A stretch of DNA of 8,230 nucleotides from contig JAQWCZ010000081.1 of NCBI GenBank assembly GCA_028705705.1, positions 1-8,230 on the forward strand, written 5' to 3'. Each line of letters starts with the position of its first letter. Position 1 is the stretch's first letter. Under the pieces are notes generated by a model that saw nothing but the letters and a program-made list of their open reading frames with translations, was not told the DNA's origin and made no database searches. The DNA is from Paludibacter sp. (lineage in GTDB: Bacteria > Bacteroidota > Bacteroidia > Bacteroidales > Paludibacteraceae). Below are positions 1 to 6,142 of the stretch, one piece after another. The position numbers and the translations under genes are program-made.

Positions 1-2138
1 CTCCCATTTACGACCTGGCACAGGGATTTGCCCTGCAAACCAACAAACATATCTTTCTGACCGGAAAAGCCGGAACCGGAAAAACGACCTTTCTACATAA
101 CCTGAAGAAACAAACTGCCAAACAAACAGCCATCGTAGCTCCAACCGGTGTAGCAGCCATCAATGCCGGTGGCGTTACCATGCATTCGTTTTTTCAACTT
201 CCTTTTACACCTTTTATTCCTACTGCTGAAGGCAAGAAAGACCTGATTGAAAAAGGCAAAATGCGTTCTTTCAAACGTAAAATCCTGCAGGAACTGGAAT
301 TGCTTATCATCGACGAGATCAGTATGGTGAGGGCAGACACCCTGGATGCCATTGACACCATCCTCCGGCAGGTCAGGTTTAGGCACAAAGAACCTTTTGG
401 AGGGGTGCAGGTCATTTTTATCGGCGATATGTTTCAGCTTTCTCCGGTTGTCAATGAAGAAGAATGGAGATTGTTGTCACAATTCTACGAGTCGCCCTAT
501 TTTTTCCATAGTCACGCCATCCTGCAAAAACCGCCGGTTTACATCGAATTAAATAAAATATATAGACAATCGGACGAACATTTTATCCGCATCCTGAACG
601 AAGTCAGAAATAATTGTCTGAGTACAACGGGATTAAAAGTATTACAAAGTAAATACAACCCCCTGTTTGTTCCTCCTGCTGATGATTCGTATATTACCCT
701 GACCACCCATAACTACAAAGCCGACCGCATCAACGCCGAAGAACTCAATAAACTTCCGGGAGAGACTAAACGTTTCTCAGCCAAAGTCGAAGGGGAATTC
801 AGTGAAAAAAACTACCCAACCGATCCGGAATTACACCTGAAGATTGGAGCCAAGGTCATGTTGATTAAAAACGACACCGAAACACCGAGGAGATTCTACA
901 ATGGAAAAATTGGCATCATCAGGGCATTTGGAAAGGATGTCATCACCATCGAATGCCCGGGAGATAACACCACCATCGATGTCACCCCCATGGAATGGGA
1001 AAACATCCGCTACACTGCTAACCCGATGACCAAAAAAATTGATGAAGAGTTTATCGGCAAATTCATCCAGTTTCCGCTCCGCTTAGCCTGGGCGATTACT
1101 ATTCATAAAAGTCAGGGACTTACCTTCGAAAAGGCAGTCATTGATGCCGGAGAAGCTTTTGCAGTCGGACAGGTTTATGTAGCCCTGAGTCGTTGCAGCA
1201 ACCTGGAAGGCATGGTTTTGTTGAGTAAAATAAATCCCTACAGCATTGAAAACGACCAGCAGATACTGGCTTATGAGAAGCAAAAATTACCTTTGGAAAC
1301 TTTAGAGAAAGAACTGGATCGCTCCCGACATGATTTCAGGGCTTTTATTCTAAAAAACCTGTTCAATTTCAGCAGTTTAAGAAATCAGTTTGGACGCTTC
1401 ATGAAATCAATCGAAGAAATATGCGCATCTTTCAACGAGGAGACACCGGAATATCTAAAAAATATAGCCGGGCAGTTAACTGAAATAGAAGAAGTTGGTT
1501 CACGGTTTAGCATGCAAATCGAGCGTATTTTCAATCAATACGATATAGATGAAAATTTTTTATCCGAACGCATCGAAGCTGCCTCTACTTTCTTCATGGA
1601 TAAAATCAGAAAGCTGAGCGAAACATTGAAACAATCACCCGCCACCACCGACAACCGGGAGAATGCACAAATCTTCAATGAGGGTATCAAAACCTTGTTT
1701 GGCTCTTTGTCGCAACATTATTACATTATGAAGAATCTGCAGCATCCTTTCTCTGCTGAAAACTATTTCTCATTGAAAAATAAATTTACCGTACCGGAAT
1801 TCAGTATCAATGCTTATTCAAAAACCGGTACAGCTAAAAACTTCAAGGTTCGTCACCCGTTGCTTTATTTCAAACTGCTTGAGTTGCGGAATAAAATATG
1901 CGAACCCGATGACACTCCTATCTATTTAGTTGCCGGCAGTAAAACCATCAAGGAAATGGCTGATTACCTACCCTTATCCGAAAAAGAACTACTCCTGATT
2001 CATGGTTTTGGTAAAACCAAAGTTCAAAAATACGGTAAAAGATTTTTGGATGTAATTACAGCATACTGTTTCGATAACAACCTGACGTCGAGGATGTATG
2101 AAAAGTCGGCGGAGGAAAAACCAAAGAAGAGGAAATAG
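1..2138 (+). CDS. Pif1-like SF1 DNA helicase with C-terminal HRDC domain (5' end cut by window)
   Basis: ATP-dependent DNA helicase of the Pif1/RecD-like SF1B group, presumably acting in DNA repair or replication. The frame is open from codon 3-5 to TAG at 2136-2138, giving 711 visible residues. Only a short N-terminus is probably missing, because a Q-motif-like stretch (YDLAQGF) opens the visible part. Visible motifs by residue: Walker A GKAGTGKT 21-28 (63-86), Walker B LLIIDE ending at 105 (DE at 312-317), motif III GDMFQLSPV from 141 (423-449), a Pif1-style KIGAKVMLIKND segment (from about 840), HKSQG (1104-1118) and VALSR with the arginine finger (1179-1193). Residues of about 420-600 are helical, charged and unassigned. 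Residues 616-689 (1848-2069) match an HRDC domain, including the IHGFGKTKVQKYG signature. The protein ends in a basic KPKKRK tail. The ATG at 180 is internal, since it lies downstream of Walker A. The gene converges with the glycosyltransferase. Helicase assignment is firm; the exact substrate is not known. Confidence 0.93.
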   Translation, partial: PIYDLAQGFALQTNKHIFLTGKAGTGKTTFLHNLKKQTAKQTAIVAPTGVAAINAGGVTMHSFFQLPFTPFIPTAEGKKDLIEKGKMRSFKRKILQELELLIIDEISMVRADTLDAIDTILRQVRFRHKEPFGGVQVIFIGDMFQLSPVVNEEEWRLLSQFYESPYFFHSHAILQKPPVYIELNKIYRQSDEHFIRILNEVRNNCLSTTGLKVLQSKYNPLFVPPADDSYITLTTHNYKADRINAEELNKLPGETKRFSAKVEGEFSEKNYPTDPELHLKIGAKVMLIKNDTETPRRFYNGKIGIIRAFGKDVITIECPGDNTTIDVTPMEWENIRYTANPMTKKIDEEFIGKFIQFPLRLAWAITIHKSQGLTFEKAVIDAGEAFAVGQVYVALSRCSNLEGMVLLSKINPYSIENDQQILAYEKQKLPLETLEKELDRSRHDFRAFILKNLFNFSSLRNQFGRFMKSIEEICASFNEETPEYLKNIAGQLTEIEEVGSRFSMQIERIFNQYDIDENFLSERIEAASTFFMDKIRKLSETLKQSPATTDNRENAQIFNEGIKTLFGSLSQHYYIMKNLQHPFSAENYFSLKNKFTVPEFSINAYSKTGTAKNFKVRHPLLYFKLLELRNKICEPDDTPIYLVAGSKTIKEMADYLPLSEKELLLIHGFGKTKVQKYGKRFLDVITAYCFDNNLTSRMYEKSAEEKPKKRK

Positions 2139-2187
2139 TGGTTAGTTTAAGAGTTTAAGGGGACTACGCTATTCACTAACCACTATT
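2134..2187. repeat. 13-bp perfect inverted repeat spanning both convergent stop codons
   Basis: AATAGTGGTTAGT at 2134-2146 is matched by its exact reverse complement at 2175-2187, with 28 nt between. The left arm contains the helicase stop (2136-2138) and the right arm contains the glycosyltransferase stop (2176-2178 on the minus strand). The spacer also holds a tandem octamer AGTTTAAG (2144-2151 and 2152-2159). A hairpin here could act as a bidirectional terminator, but the loop is long and there is no clean T-tract, so that role is only inferred. Confidence 0.75.
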
Positions 2188-3195
2188 AGCTTTAAAAGTT
2201 TTTCTGCCCAGCAAATAATAATTCAGTATAACGCTTTTCTTTGCAATTTCAGGGATGTAAGTTTGAGTGGTTTTTTGGCGGTTTTCTTTCCGTTTACTTT
2301 TGAATGAGGGTAACATCTTGCGGTAATCTTTCCTTGCCTGGAATACCGCTTTCGCATTTTGTGGTTTACCGGTAATGAAAAGCTGAAATGCAGCCAGGTA
2401 GTCCATAAAGAATCGCAGGAAAAGAACCGGAAAGAGTTGCTTCGGAGACAGATTTTTATACAATAACAGTAGGTTGTTCCTGAAATTCAGATAGGTTTTT
2501 CGTGGATGTTCAACATGTAAGGTACCACCGCCTACATGATACACCTTGCTTTGAGGGATGCAAACAATGCGGTAGCCACGGCTTTTCAGTCGCCAGCATA
2601 AATCAATTTCCTCCATGTGAGCGAAAAAATCATCGTCAAAACCACCCTCATTCTCAAACACATCCGCCCGAATAACCAGACAAGCACCGGTTGCCCAGAA
2701 TACATCACATGCTTCATCGTATTGCCCGTAGTCTTCTTCAGTTACCGCTAATATGCGACCACGACAAAAAGGATAACCGAGAAAATCGATGAAACCTCCC
2801 GCAGCACCTGCATGTTCGAAACGGGTGCGGTTGTGGTATGATAATATCTTCGGTTGACAAGCTGCCACATCCGGACTTTGTTGTAAATATTGCAGCATAG
2901 GCTCTAACCAACCGGTAGTGACTTCTACATCTGAATTTAGAATTACAAAATAATCAGCTTCTATTTGTGAAAGTGCCCGGTTATAACCTTCTGCAAAACC
3001 ATAATTGCGATGAAGCATTATAATCTTCACGTCACTGAAAAATTTTCCCAATACCCGTAGAGAATGGTCAGTCGAACCATTATCAGCAACGTAAATATCC
3101 ACATCAGGAGAGTTGGTGTATTCTCTTAATACCGGTAAAAACTGTTGCAGATAATGCGCTCCGTTCCAGTTCAATATGACAATCGCGGTCTTCAA
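2176..3195 (-). CDS. Family 2 glycosyltransferase (rhamnosyltransferase-like)
   Basis: GT-A fold glycosyltransferase of family GT2 (339 aa), similar in pattern to WbbL-type enzymes that transfer a sugar from a nucleotide donor during surface polysaccharide or LPS assembly. Motifs by residue: N-terminal strand and NWNG (9-12), DNGSTD (38-43), RNYGFAEGYNRAL (63-75), metal-site LNSDVE (86-91), WATGACLVIR (167-176) and the catalytic-base region MEEIDLCWR (194-202). A hydrophobic stretch at about 255-276 may associate with the membrane, and a basic tail follows. The start is TTG at 3195-3193: no ATG lies before residue 60, an in-frame TAA sits four codons upstream (3207-3205), and the first GT2 strand begins at once. 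TTG overlaps the acyltransferase TGA as TTGA, suggesting translational coupling. The final codons (NSG-stop) lie within the intergenic repeat. Donor and acceptor cannot be read from the sequence. Confidence 0.92.
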   Translation of the reverse strand: MKTAIVILNWNGAHYLQQFLPVLREYTNSPDVDIYVADNGSTDHSLRVLGKFFSDVKIIMLHRNYGFAEGYNRALSQIEADYFVILNSDVEVTTGWLEPMLQYLQQSPDVAACQPKILSYHNRTRFEHAGAAGGFIDFLGYPFCRGRILAVTEEDYGQYDEACDVFWATGACLVIRADVFENEGGFDDDFFAHMEEIDLCWRLKSRGYRIVCIPQSKVYHVGGGTLHVEHPRKTYLNFRNNLLLLYKNLSPKQLFPVLFLRFFMDYLAAFQLFITGKPQNAKAVFQARKDYRKMLPSFKSKRKENRQKTTQTYIPEIAKKSVILNYYLLGRKTFKANSG

Positions 3196-4064
3196 ACTAC
3201 TTTTTTACTGTGTTTCCAACGATTATGTGACCACAACCAAAATTCAGGTTGTTCACGAATATTTTTCTCCAATATAAACATAAACTTTTTCGTAATTTCA
3301 TACTCTTCCGTTTCTGTAGGGTTTGAAGCAATGGGTATTACAACAGCATGGTAATAGCCTCTTTTAACACGTTTAATATCCAGATAATACACTGGATAAT
3401 CATATTTCTTGGCCAATTGTTCGGTTCCGAGAAATACCGGAGTATCCTGATTCAGAAAATTCATTCGGTAACGAATGTAACGAGCTCTAGGACTTTGGTC
3501 TGAAGCCATACCAAAAATACCCATTTCTCCGGTTGTTTTCATCTCCACGATTTTTCTGACCAAATTATCTTTTTCAACACAAATGGCACCAAAACGATTT
3601 CTCAGTTTGCGTATTAAACTTTCAAAATGTCTATTTCTCAATCTTTGATATACTGGAAGAAAAGGAAAATCATGGGGTGTATACATACATAATTTTATTG
3701 CCCATTCCCAGTTACAATAATGACCTGACATGAGCATCACACTCTTCCCCGATTTAGCATGTTCAAACAACAAATCAAGGTTTTCAAATGTGATGCGTCG
3801 CTTCATTTCTTTTTCTGAAATATGAAGCAGTCGTATGATTTCTATCAGTAAATCACAAAAGAAATGATAAAATTTTTTTTCTATCTCTTTAATTTGTTTG
3901 ATAGAATAATCCGGAAATGAATTTATCAAATTACGTCTTACAACTTTTCTCCTGTAACGGGCTATATGATAAATCAGTGGATATAAAAGGTCAGATATTA
4001 CATATAGTACCCTCAACGGGAGCCAGGAAATGGTCCAGATTAAAGCATAGAAAATATAAAACAT
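3192..4064 (-). CDS. Lipid A biosynthesis (LpxL/HtrB-type) lauroyl/myristoyl acyltransferase
   Basis: Membrane-anchored acyltransferase of the LpxL/LpxM (HtrB/MsbB) family, 290 aa, near the usual family length. These enzymes add a secondary acyl chain to lipid A on the inner face of the cytoplasmic membrane. Residues 1-34 are hydrophobic and probably form the membrane anchor, followed by a basic stretch (ARYRRKVVRRNL). The catalytic HX4(D/E) motif is HYCNWE, H115 and E120, inside SGHYCNWEW. Other family landmarks are SDQSP (188-192), FLGTEQLAKK (211-220) and the C-terminal WLWSHNRWK (276-284). The ATG at 4064-4062 fits the start of the hydrophobic anchor. It is the middle gene of the minus-strand operon, 18 nt after the acidic 107-aa gene and overlapping the glycosyltransferase by 4 nt. 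Acyl chain specificity cannot be read from the sequence. Confidence 0.93.
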   Translation of the reverse strand: MFYIFYALIWTISWLPLRVLYVISDLLYPLIYHIARYRRKVVRRNLINSFPDYSIKQIKEIEKKFYHFFCDLLIEIIRLLHISEKEMKRRITFENLDLLFEHAKSGKSVMLMSGHYCNWEWAIKLCMYTPHDFPFLPVYQRLRNRHFESLIRKLRNRFGAICVEKDNLVRKIVEMKTTGEMGIFGMASDQSPRARYIRYRMNFLNQDTPVFLGTEQLAKKYDYPVYYLDIKRVKRGYYHAVVIPIASNPTETEEYEITKKFMFILEKNIREQPEFWLWSHNRWKHSKKVV

Positions 4065-4082
4065 GTTGAATCTAAATGAATG

Positions 4083-4406
4083 TTAATTGTAAATTCCGAC
4101 GGACTTACCATATTCATACTCACCTTCCAGAATCAGGATGATTTCTTCATCGGTAATATCCATTTTGTCCTTCTTGATACATTTTTTCAGATATAAAAAC
4201 ATATCTTCTTCATCGATATTGGCTTCTTCGGCAGTATCTTCCTGTATTAATCCTTTTTCATCATAATACTCGTAGATTACATCCAGCACATATTCCACCT
4301 TGGTATCCGGAATAGTTGCCCTTGAAGCAGCAGGAATATGATTCAGGATAAACTTAACGGCTTCATCTTCATCATAAACCAACAAATCGTCTTCTTCTGT
4401 TTTCAT
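4083..4406 (-). CDS. Conserved acidic protein of unknown function, 107 aa
   Basis: I do not recognise a named family, though the layout resembles small acidic hypothetical proteins common in Bacteroidota. It is rich in Asp and Glu, has no signal peptide or membrane segment, and is expected to be cytoplasmic. An N-terminal part (YDEDEAVKFILNHIP, residues 11-25) and a middle part (VEYVLDVIYEYYDEKGLI, 37-54) look helical. The C-terminal part (ITDEEIILILEGEYEYGKSVGIYN, from residue 84) ends in an EYEYGKSVGIY stretch. The ATG at 4406-4404 lies about 27 nt downstream of a good Bacteroidota -7 box. As first gene of the operon it may be co-transcribed with the acyltransferase and glycosyltransferase, but a role in envelope assembly is only suggested by position. 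Confidence 0.85.
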   Translation of the reverse strand: MKTEEDDLLVYDEDEAVKFILNHIPAASRATIPDTKVEYVLDVIYEYYDEKGLIQEDTAEEANIDEEDMFLYLKKCIKKDKMDITDEEIILILEGEYEYGKSVGIYN

Positions 4407-4432
4407 ATTGTTTGGATTTAAAATTTACATTT

Positions 4433-4463
4433 CAAAGATACAGGTTTATTCCGATGTATCAAT
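4433..4463 (-). promoter_or_regulatory. Bacteroidota-type promoter for the 107-aa/acyltransferase/glycosyltransferase operon
   Basis: Read on the minus strand, TATCTTTG at 4440-4433 matches the -7 consensus TAnnTTTG exactly. An ATTG (core TTG) lies at 4463-4460, with a 19-nt spacer, close to the -33 TTTG/TTG element. Transcription would start around 4426, leaving a leader of about 20 nt before the ATG at 4406. The assignment rests on motif match and position only. Confidence 0.6.
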
Positions 4464-4526
4464 ATTAATGAACAATAAAATATCCTACATACAAGATATT
4501 TATTCCCAATAATAAAAAAATTTACC

Positions 4527-4534
4527 TATATTTG
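4527..4534 (+). promoter_or_regulatory. Candidate -7 box upstream of the DapB-like gene
   Basis: TATATTTG matches the Bacteroidota TAnnTTTG -7 element, 59 nt before the ATG at 4594. I see no good -33 TTTG at the expected distance (the region near 4503 reads TTCC), so this is a weaker promoter call than the one on the opposite strand. Confidence 0.4.
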
Positions 4535-4547
4535 AACCAAATAATAT

Positions 4548-4562
4548 TTCTTGTGACAAGAA
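4548..4562. promoter_or_regulatory. 15-nt palindrome, possible operator or leader hairpin
   Basis: TTCTTG-TGA-CAAGAA has perfect 6-nt arms around a 3-nt centre. It falls about 14 nt after the candidate -7 box and 31 nt before the DapB-like start, so it would sit at the start of the transcript. It could be a dimeric repressor site or a small RNA hairpin. No known consensus is matched with confidence, and a palindrome this short can arise by chance in AT-rich DNA. Confidence 0.25.
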
Positions 4563-4593
4563 GTAAGTATGAATCTTTGAAAAAAAGACAGTA

Positions 4594-5349
4594 ATGAAAG
4601 TAGGTTTATTTGGCTTTGGCAAGACGGGCAAAGCGGTTGCTTCAGCAATATTGAAGCACAAAAATTTTGATTTGGAATGGGTGCTGAGAAGATCACCGAA
4701 ACAAGAAGGCAGGTTGATCTCTGATATACTGGAAATAGACTGTAATAATCCAGGTGGTGTATTTTCACTGCAAAACAATAAAATTGAGCCTTTTCTCGAT
4801 ACACATCCGGTTGACTTTATCATTGATTTTTCTTCCGAGAATGGTATTTCTACTTATGGGAAGGCTGCTGCAGAGCGACATATTAAGATTATTTCAGCCG
4901 TTTCACACTATGACGAACAACAAGAATTTTTTTTAAGACAACTGGGTGAATATACCACCGTTTTTTGGTCACCAAACATTACCCTGGGAGTCAATTACCT
5001 GATTTTTGCAGCTAAAGTATTGAAGAGCATTGCTCCTTTTGTCGACATCGAAATCGTTGAAGAACATTTCAAACACAAGGACGGCGTTTCGGGAACGGCC
5101 ATTAAAATCGCGGATGCTTTGGGTTTAAAAAAATCTAAAATAAACTCCATACGTGCGGGCGGAATTGTCGGCAAACACCAGGTTATTTTCGGATTCAGGT
5201 ATCAAACTATCAGATTGATCCACGAGTCTATTTCCAGAGAAGCGTTTGGTAACGGAGTTATTTTTGTTGCCGAAAACCTGATTAATACTGGAAATGGATT
5301 CTATCAGTATGAAGATATTTTTAAACCCTATCTTACAGAAAAAATATAA
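4594..5349 (+). CDS. dapB: Dihydrodipicolinate reductase (DapB)-like protein, divergent
   Basis: NAD(P)H-dependent reductase of the DapB family, 251 aa, near the usual length. DapB carries out the second committed step of the lysine/meso-diaminopimelate pathway. N-terminal Rossmann part: GFGKTG (7-12), then LRR at 31-33 at the end of the second strand, which might favour NADPH, and IIDFSS (76-81). Linker and C-terminal part: SPNITLGVN (126-134); EEHFKHK (156-162), with H158 and K162 aligning to E. coli H159 and K163; SGTA (166-169); RAGGIVGKHQVIFG (187-200); and HESISREAFGNGV (210-222). Two conserved spots differ. The usual GTTG cofactor loop reads SAVSHY (101-106), and the usual DAPSGTA reads DGVSGTA with one residue missing before it. 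It shares a 1-nt overlap (TAATG) with the hydrolase and is divergent from the operon at 4406. The DapB fold is well supported; whether this is the working lysine-pathway enzyme or a paralogue is uncertain, so the symbol is tentative. Confidence 0.78.
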   Translation: MKVGLFGFGKTGKAVASAILKHKNFDLEWVLRRSPKQEGRLISDILEIDCNNPGGVFSLQNNKIEPFLDTHPVDFIIDFSSENGISTYGKAAAERHIKIISAVSHYDEQQEFFLRQLGEYTTVFWSPNITLGVNYLIFAAKVLKSIAPFVDIEIVEEHFKHKDGVSGTAIKIADALGLKKSKINSIRAGGIVGKHQVIFGFRYQTIRLIHESISREAFGNGVIFVAENLINTGNGFYQYEDIFKPYLTEKI

Positions 5350-5984
5350 TGAAAATTAAAACGTTTACGTTTAACCCAATACAAGAAAACACCTACGTTG
5401 TACATGATGAAACAGGAGAAGCTATCGTCATTGATGCAGGTTGTTATTTCGAAAACGAGAAAAAAGCTTTGCGCGCCTACATCGATGACAACAAACTCAA
5501 GCTTGTCAAAGTTCTCAACACCCACATGCACTTCGACCATCAGTTCGGGAATAAATTTTTATTTGATACGTATGGCATTGAACCCGAAGCACATGGTGGA
5601 GATGAGTTTTTACTGAAAAAAGTAGTGGCAGGCGCAATTATTTATGGTTTCCCAGTTCAGGAAAACGCACAACCAATCGGCACCTATTTACAGGAGAACC
5701 AGGAAATTACTTTTGGTAATACCACATTAAAAACCATCCACGTGCCAGGACATAGTCCGGGACACCTGGTTTTCTACAACGAAAAACAAAAAATATTATT
5801 TGCCGGAGATGTATTGTTCAACGGTTCTATCGGGCGCACCGACCTCGAACAGGGCGATTATGCAACCCTGATACGCAATATAACTGAGAAATTATTGATT
5901 TTGCCGGATGACACTTTGGTCTATCCGGGTCATGGTCCGGCAACGACAATTGGAAAAGAAAGACAATCAAATCCGTATTTATAA
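5349..5984 (+). CDS. MBL-fold metallohydrolase, glyoxalase II-like (YcbL type)
   Basis: Cytoplasmic metallo-beta-lactamase-fold hydrolase, 211 aa, expected to bind two metal ions. The ligand set is complete: THMHFDH (58-64; H59, H61, D63, H64), H135 in PGHSPGH (133-139), D154 in FAGDVLF (151-157) and H195 in YPGHGP (192-197). GRTDLEQGD (162-170) and the NPYL end are typical of the short YcbL-like group. The length fits the metal-binding domain alone, without the C-terminal glutathione-binding domain of classical glyoxalase II, so a thioester or related substrate is likely but unproven. The ATG at 5349 overlaps the preceding TAA as TAATG, so the two genes are almost certainly co-transcribed and translationally coupled. 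No signal peptide is seen. The gene ends 158 nt before the converging lipoprotein gene. Confidence 0.93.
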   Translation: MKIKTFTFNPIQENTYVVHDETGEAIVIDAGCYFENEKKALRAYIDDNKLKLVKVLNTHMHFDHQFGNKFLFDTYGIEPEAHGGDEFLLKKVVAGAIIYGFPVQENAQPIGTYLQENQEITFGNTTLKTIHVPGHSPGHLVFYNEKQKILFAGDVLFNGSIGRTDLEQGDYATLIRNITEKLLILPDDTLVYPGHGPATTIGKERQSNPYL

Positions 5985-6029
5985 ATTAGTGATTATATTG
6001 ATTTAATTGTTATGTGCTTTATATTATGA

Positions 6030-6072
6030 AAGTTAAGAAGTTAGCATATAGTGCGATATAACTTCTTAACTT
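6030..6072. terminator. 14-bp hairpin between convergent genes, probable bidirectional terminator
   Basis: AAGTTAAGAAGTTA at 6030-6043 pairs perfectly with TAACTTCTTAACTT at 6059-6072 across a 15-nt loop. It lies in the 158-nt gap between the hydrolase stop (5984) and the lipoprotein stop (6143), where a shared terminator would be expected. The stem is AT-rich and only loosely followed by T-rich sequence, so termination is plausible rather than certain. Confidence 0.5.
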
Positions 6073-6082
6073 CTATAACTTC
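6059..6082. repeat. Three near-tandem TAACTTC units
   Basis: TAACTTC occurs at 6059-6065, 6067-6073 and 6076-6082, separated by 1 and 2 nt. One inverted copy, GAAGTTA, sits at 6037-6043. The first two direct copies form the right arm of the hairpin at 6030-6072. The remainder of the 5985-6142 gap is AT-rich with no gene that I can support. Confidence 0.6.
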
Positions 6083-6142
6083 CTTTACAAGAATTGATTA
6101 ATTTCTTATTCAATATAATGTCTATAAAAATTACAATCAGCA

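Noticed and set aside
180..182. ATG as the start of the helicase
   Set aside because: The frame is open to the left edge and the upstream part encodes the Walker A motif (63-86), so this ATG is internal.
2134..2187. Terminal inverted repeats of an insertion sequence or MITE
   Set aside because: Only 28 nt separate the arms, there is no flanking target duplication that I can see, and no transposase is present.
3145..3354. Plus-strand open frame across the glycosyltransferase/acyltransferase junction
   Set aside because: Both genes on the opposite strand have clear family motifs; this frame has none.
4569..4580. Tiny leader peptide ATG-AAT-CTT-TGA before the DapB-like gene
   Set aside because: Three codons without lysine codons or attenuator stems give no sign of a real leader peptide.
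4407..4593. Lysine riboswitch or other structured leader upstream of the DapB-like gene
   Set aside because: The leader is too short (about 50 nt after the candidate promoter) and shows only a 6-bp stem; no lysine riboswitch core is present.
4500..4823. Minus-strand open frame of 107 codons overlapping the DapB-like gene
   Set aside because: It is a shadow of a well-supported coding region and of the divergent promoter gap, has low-complexity composition and no recognisable domain.
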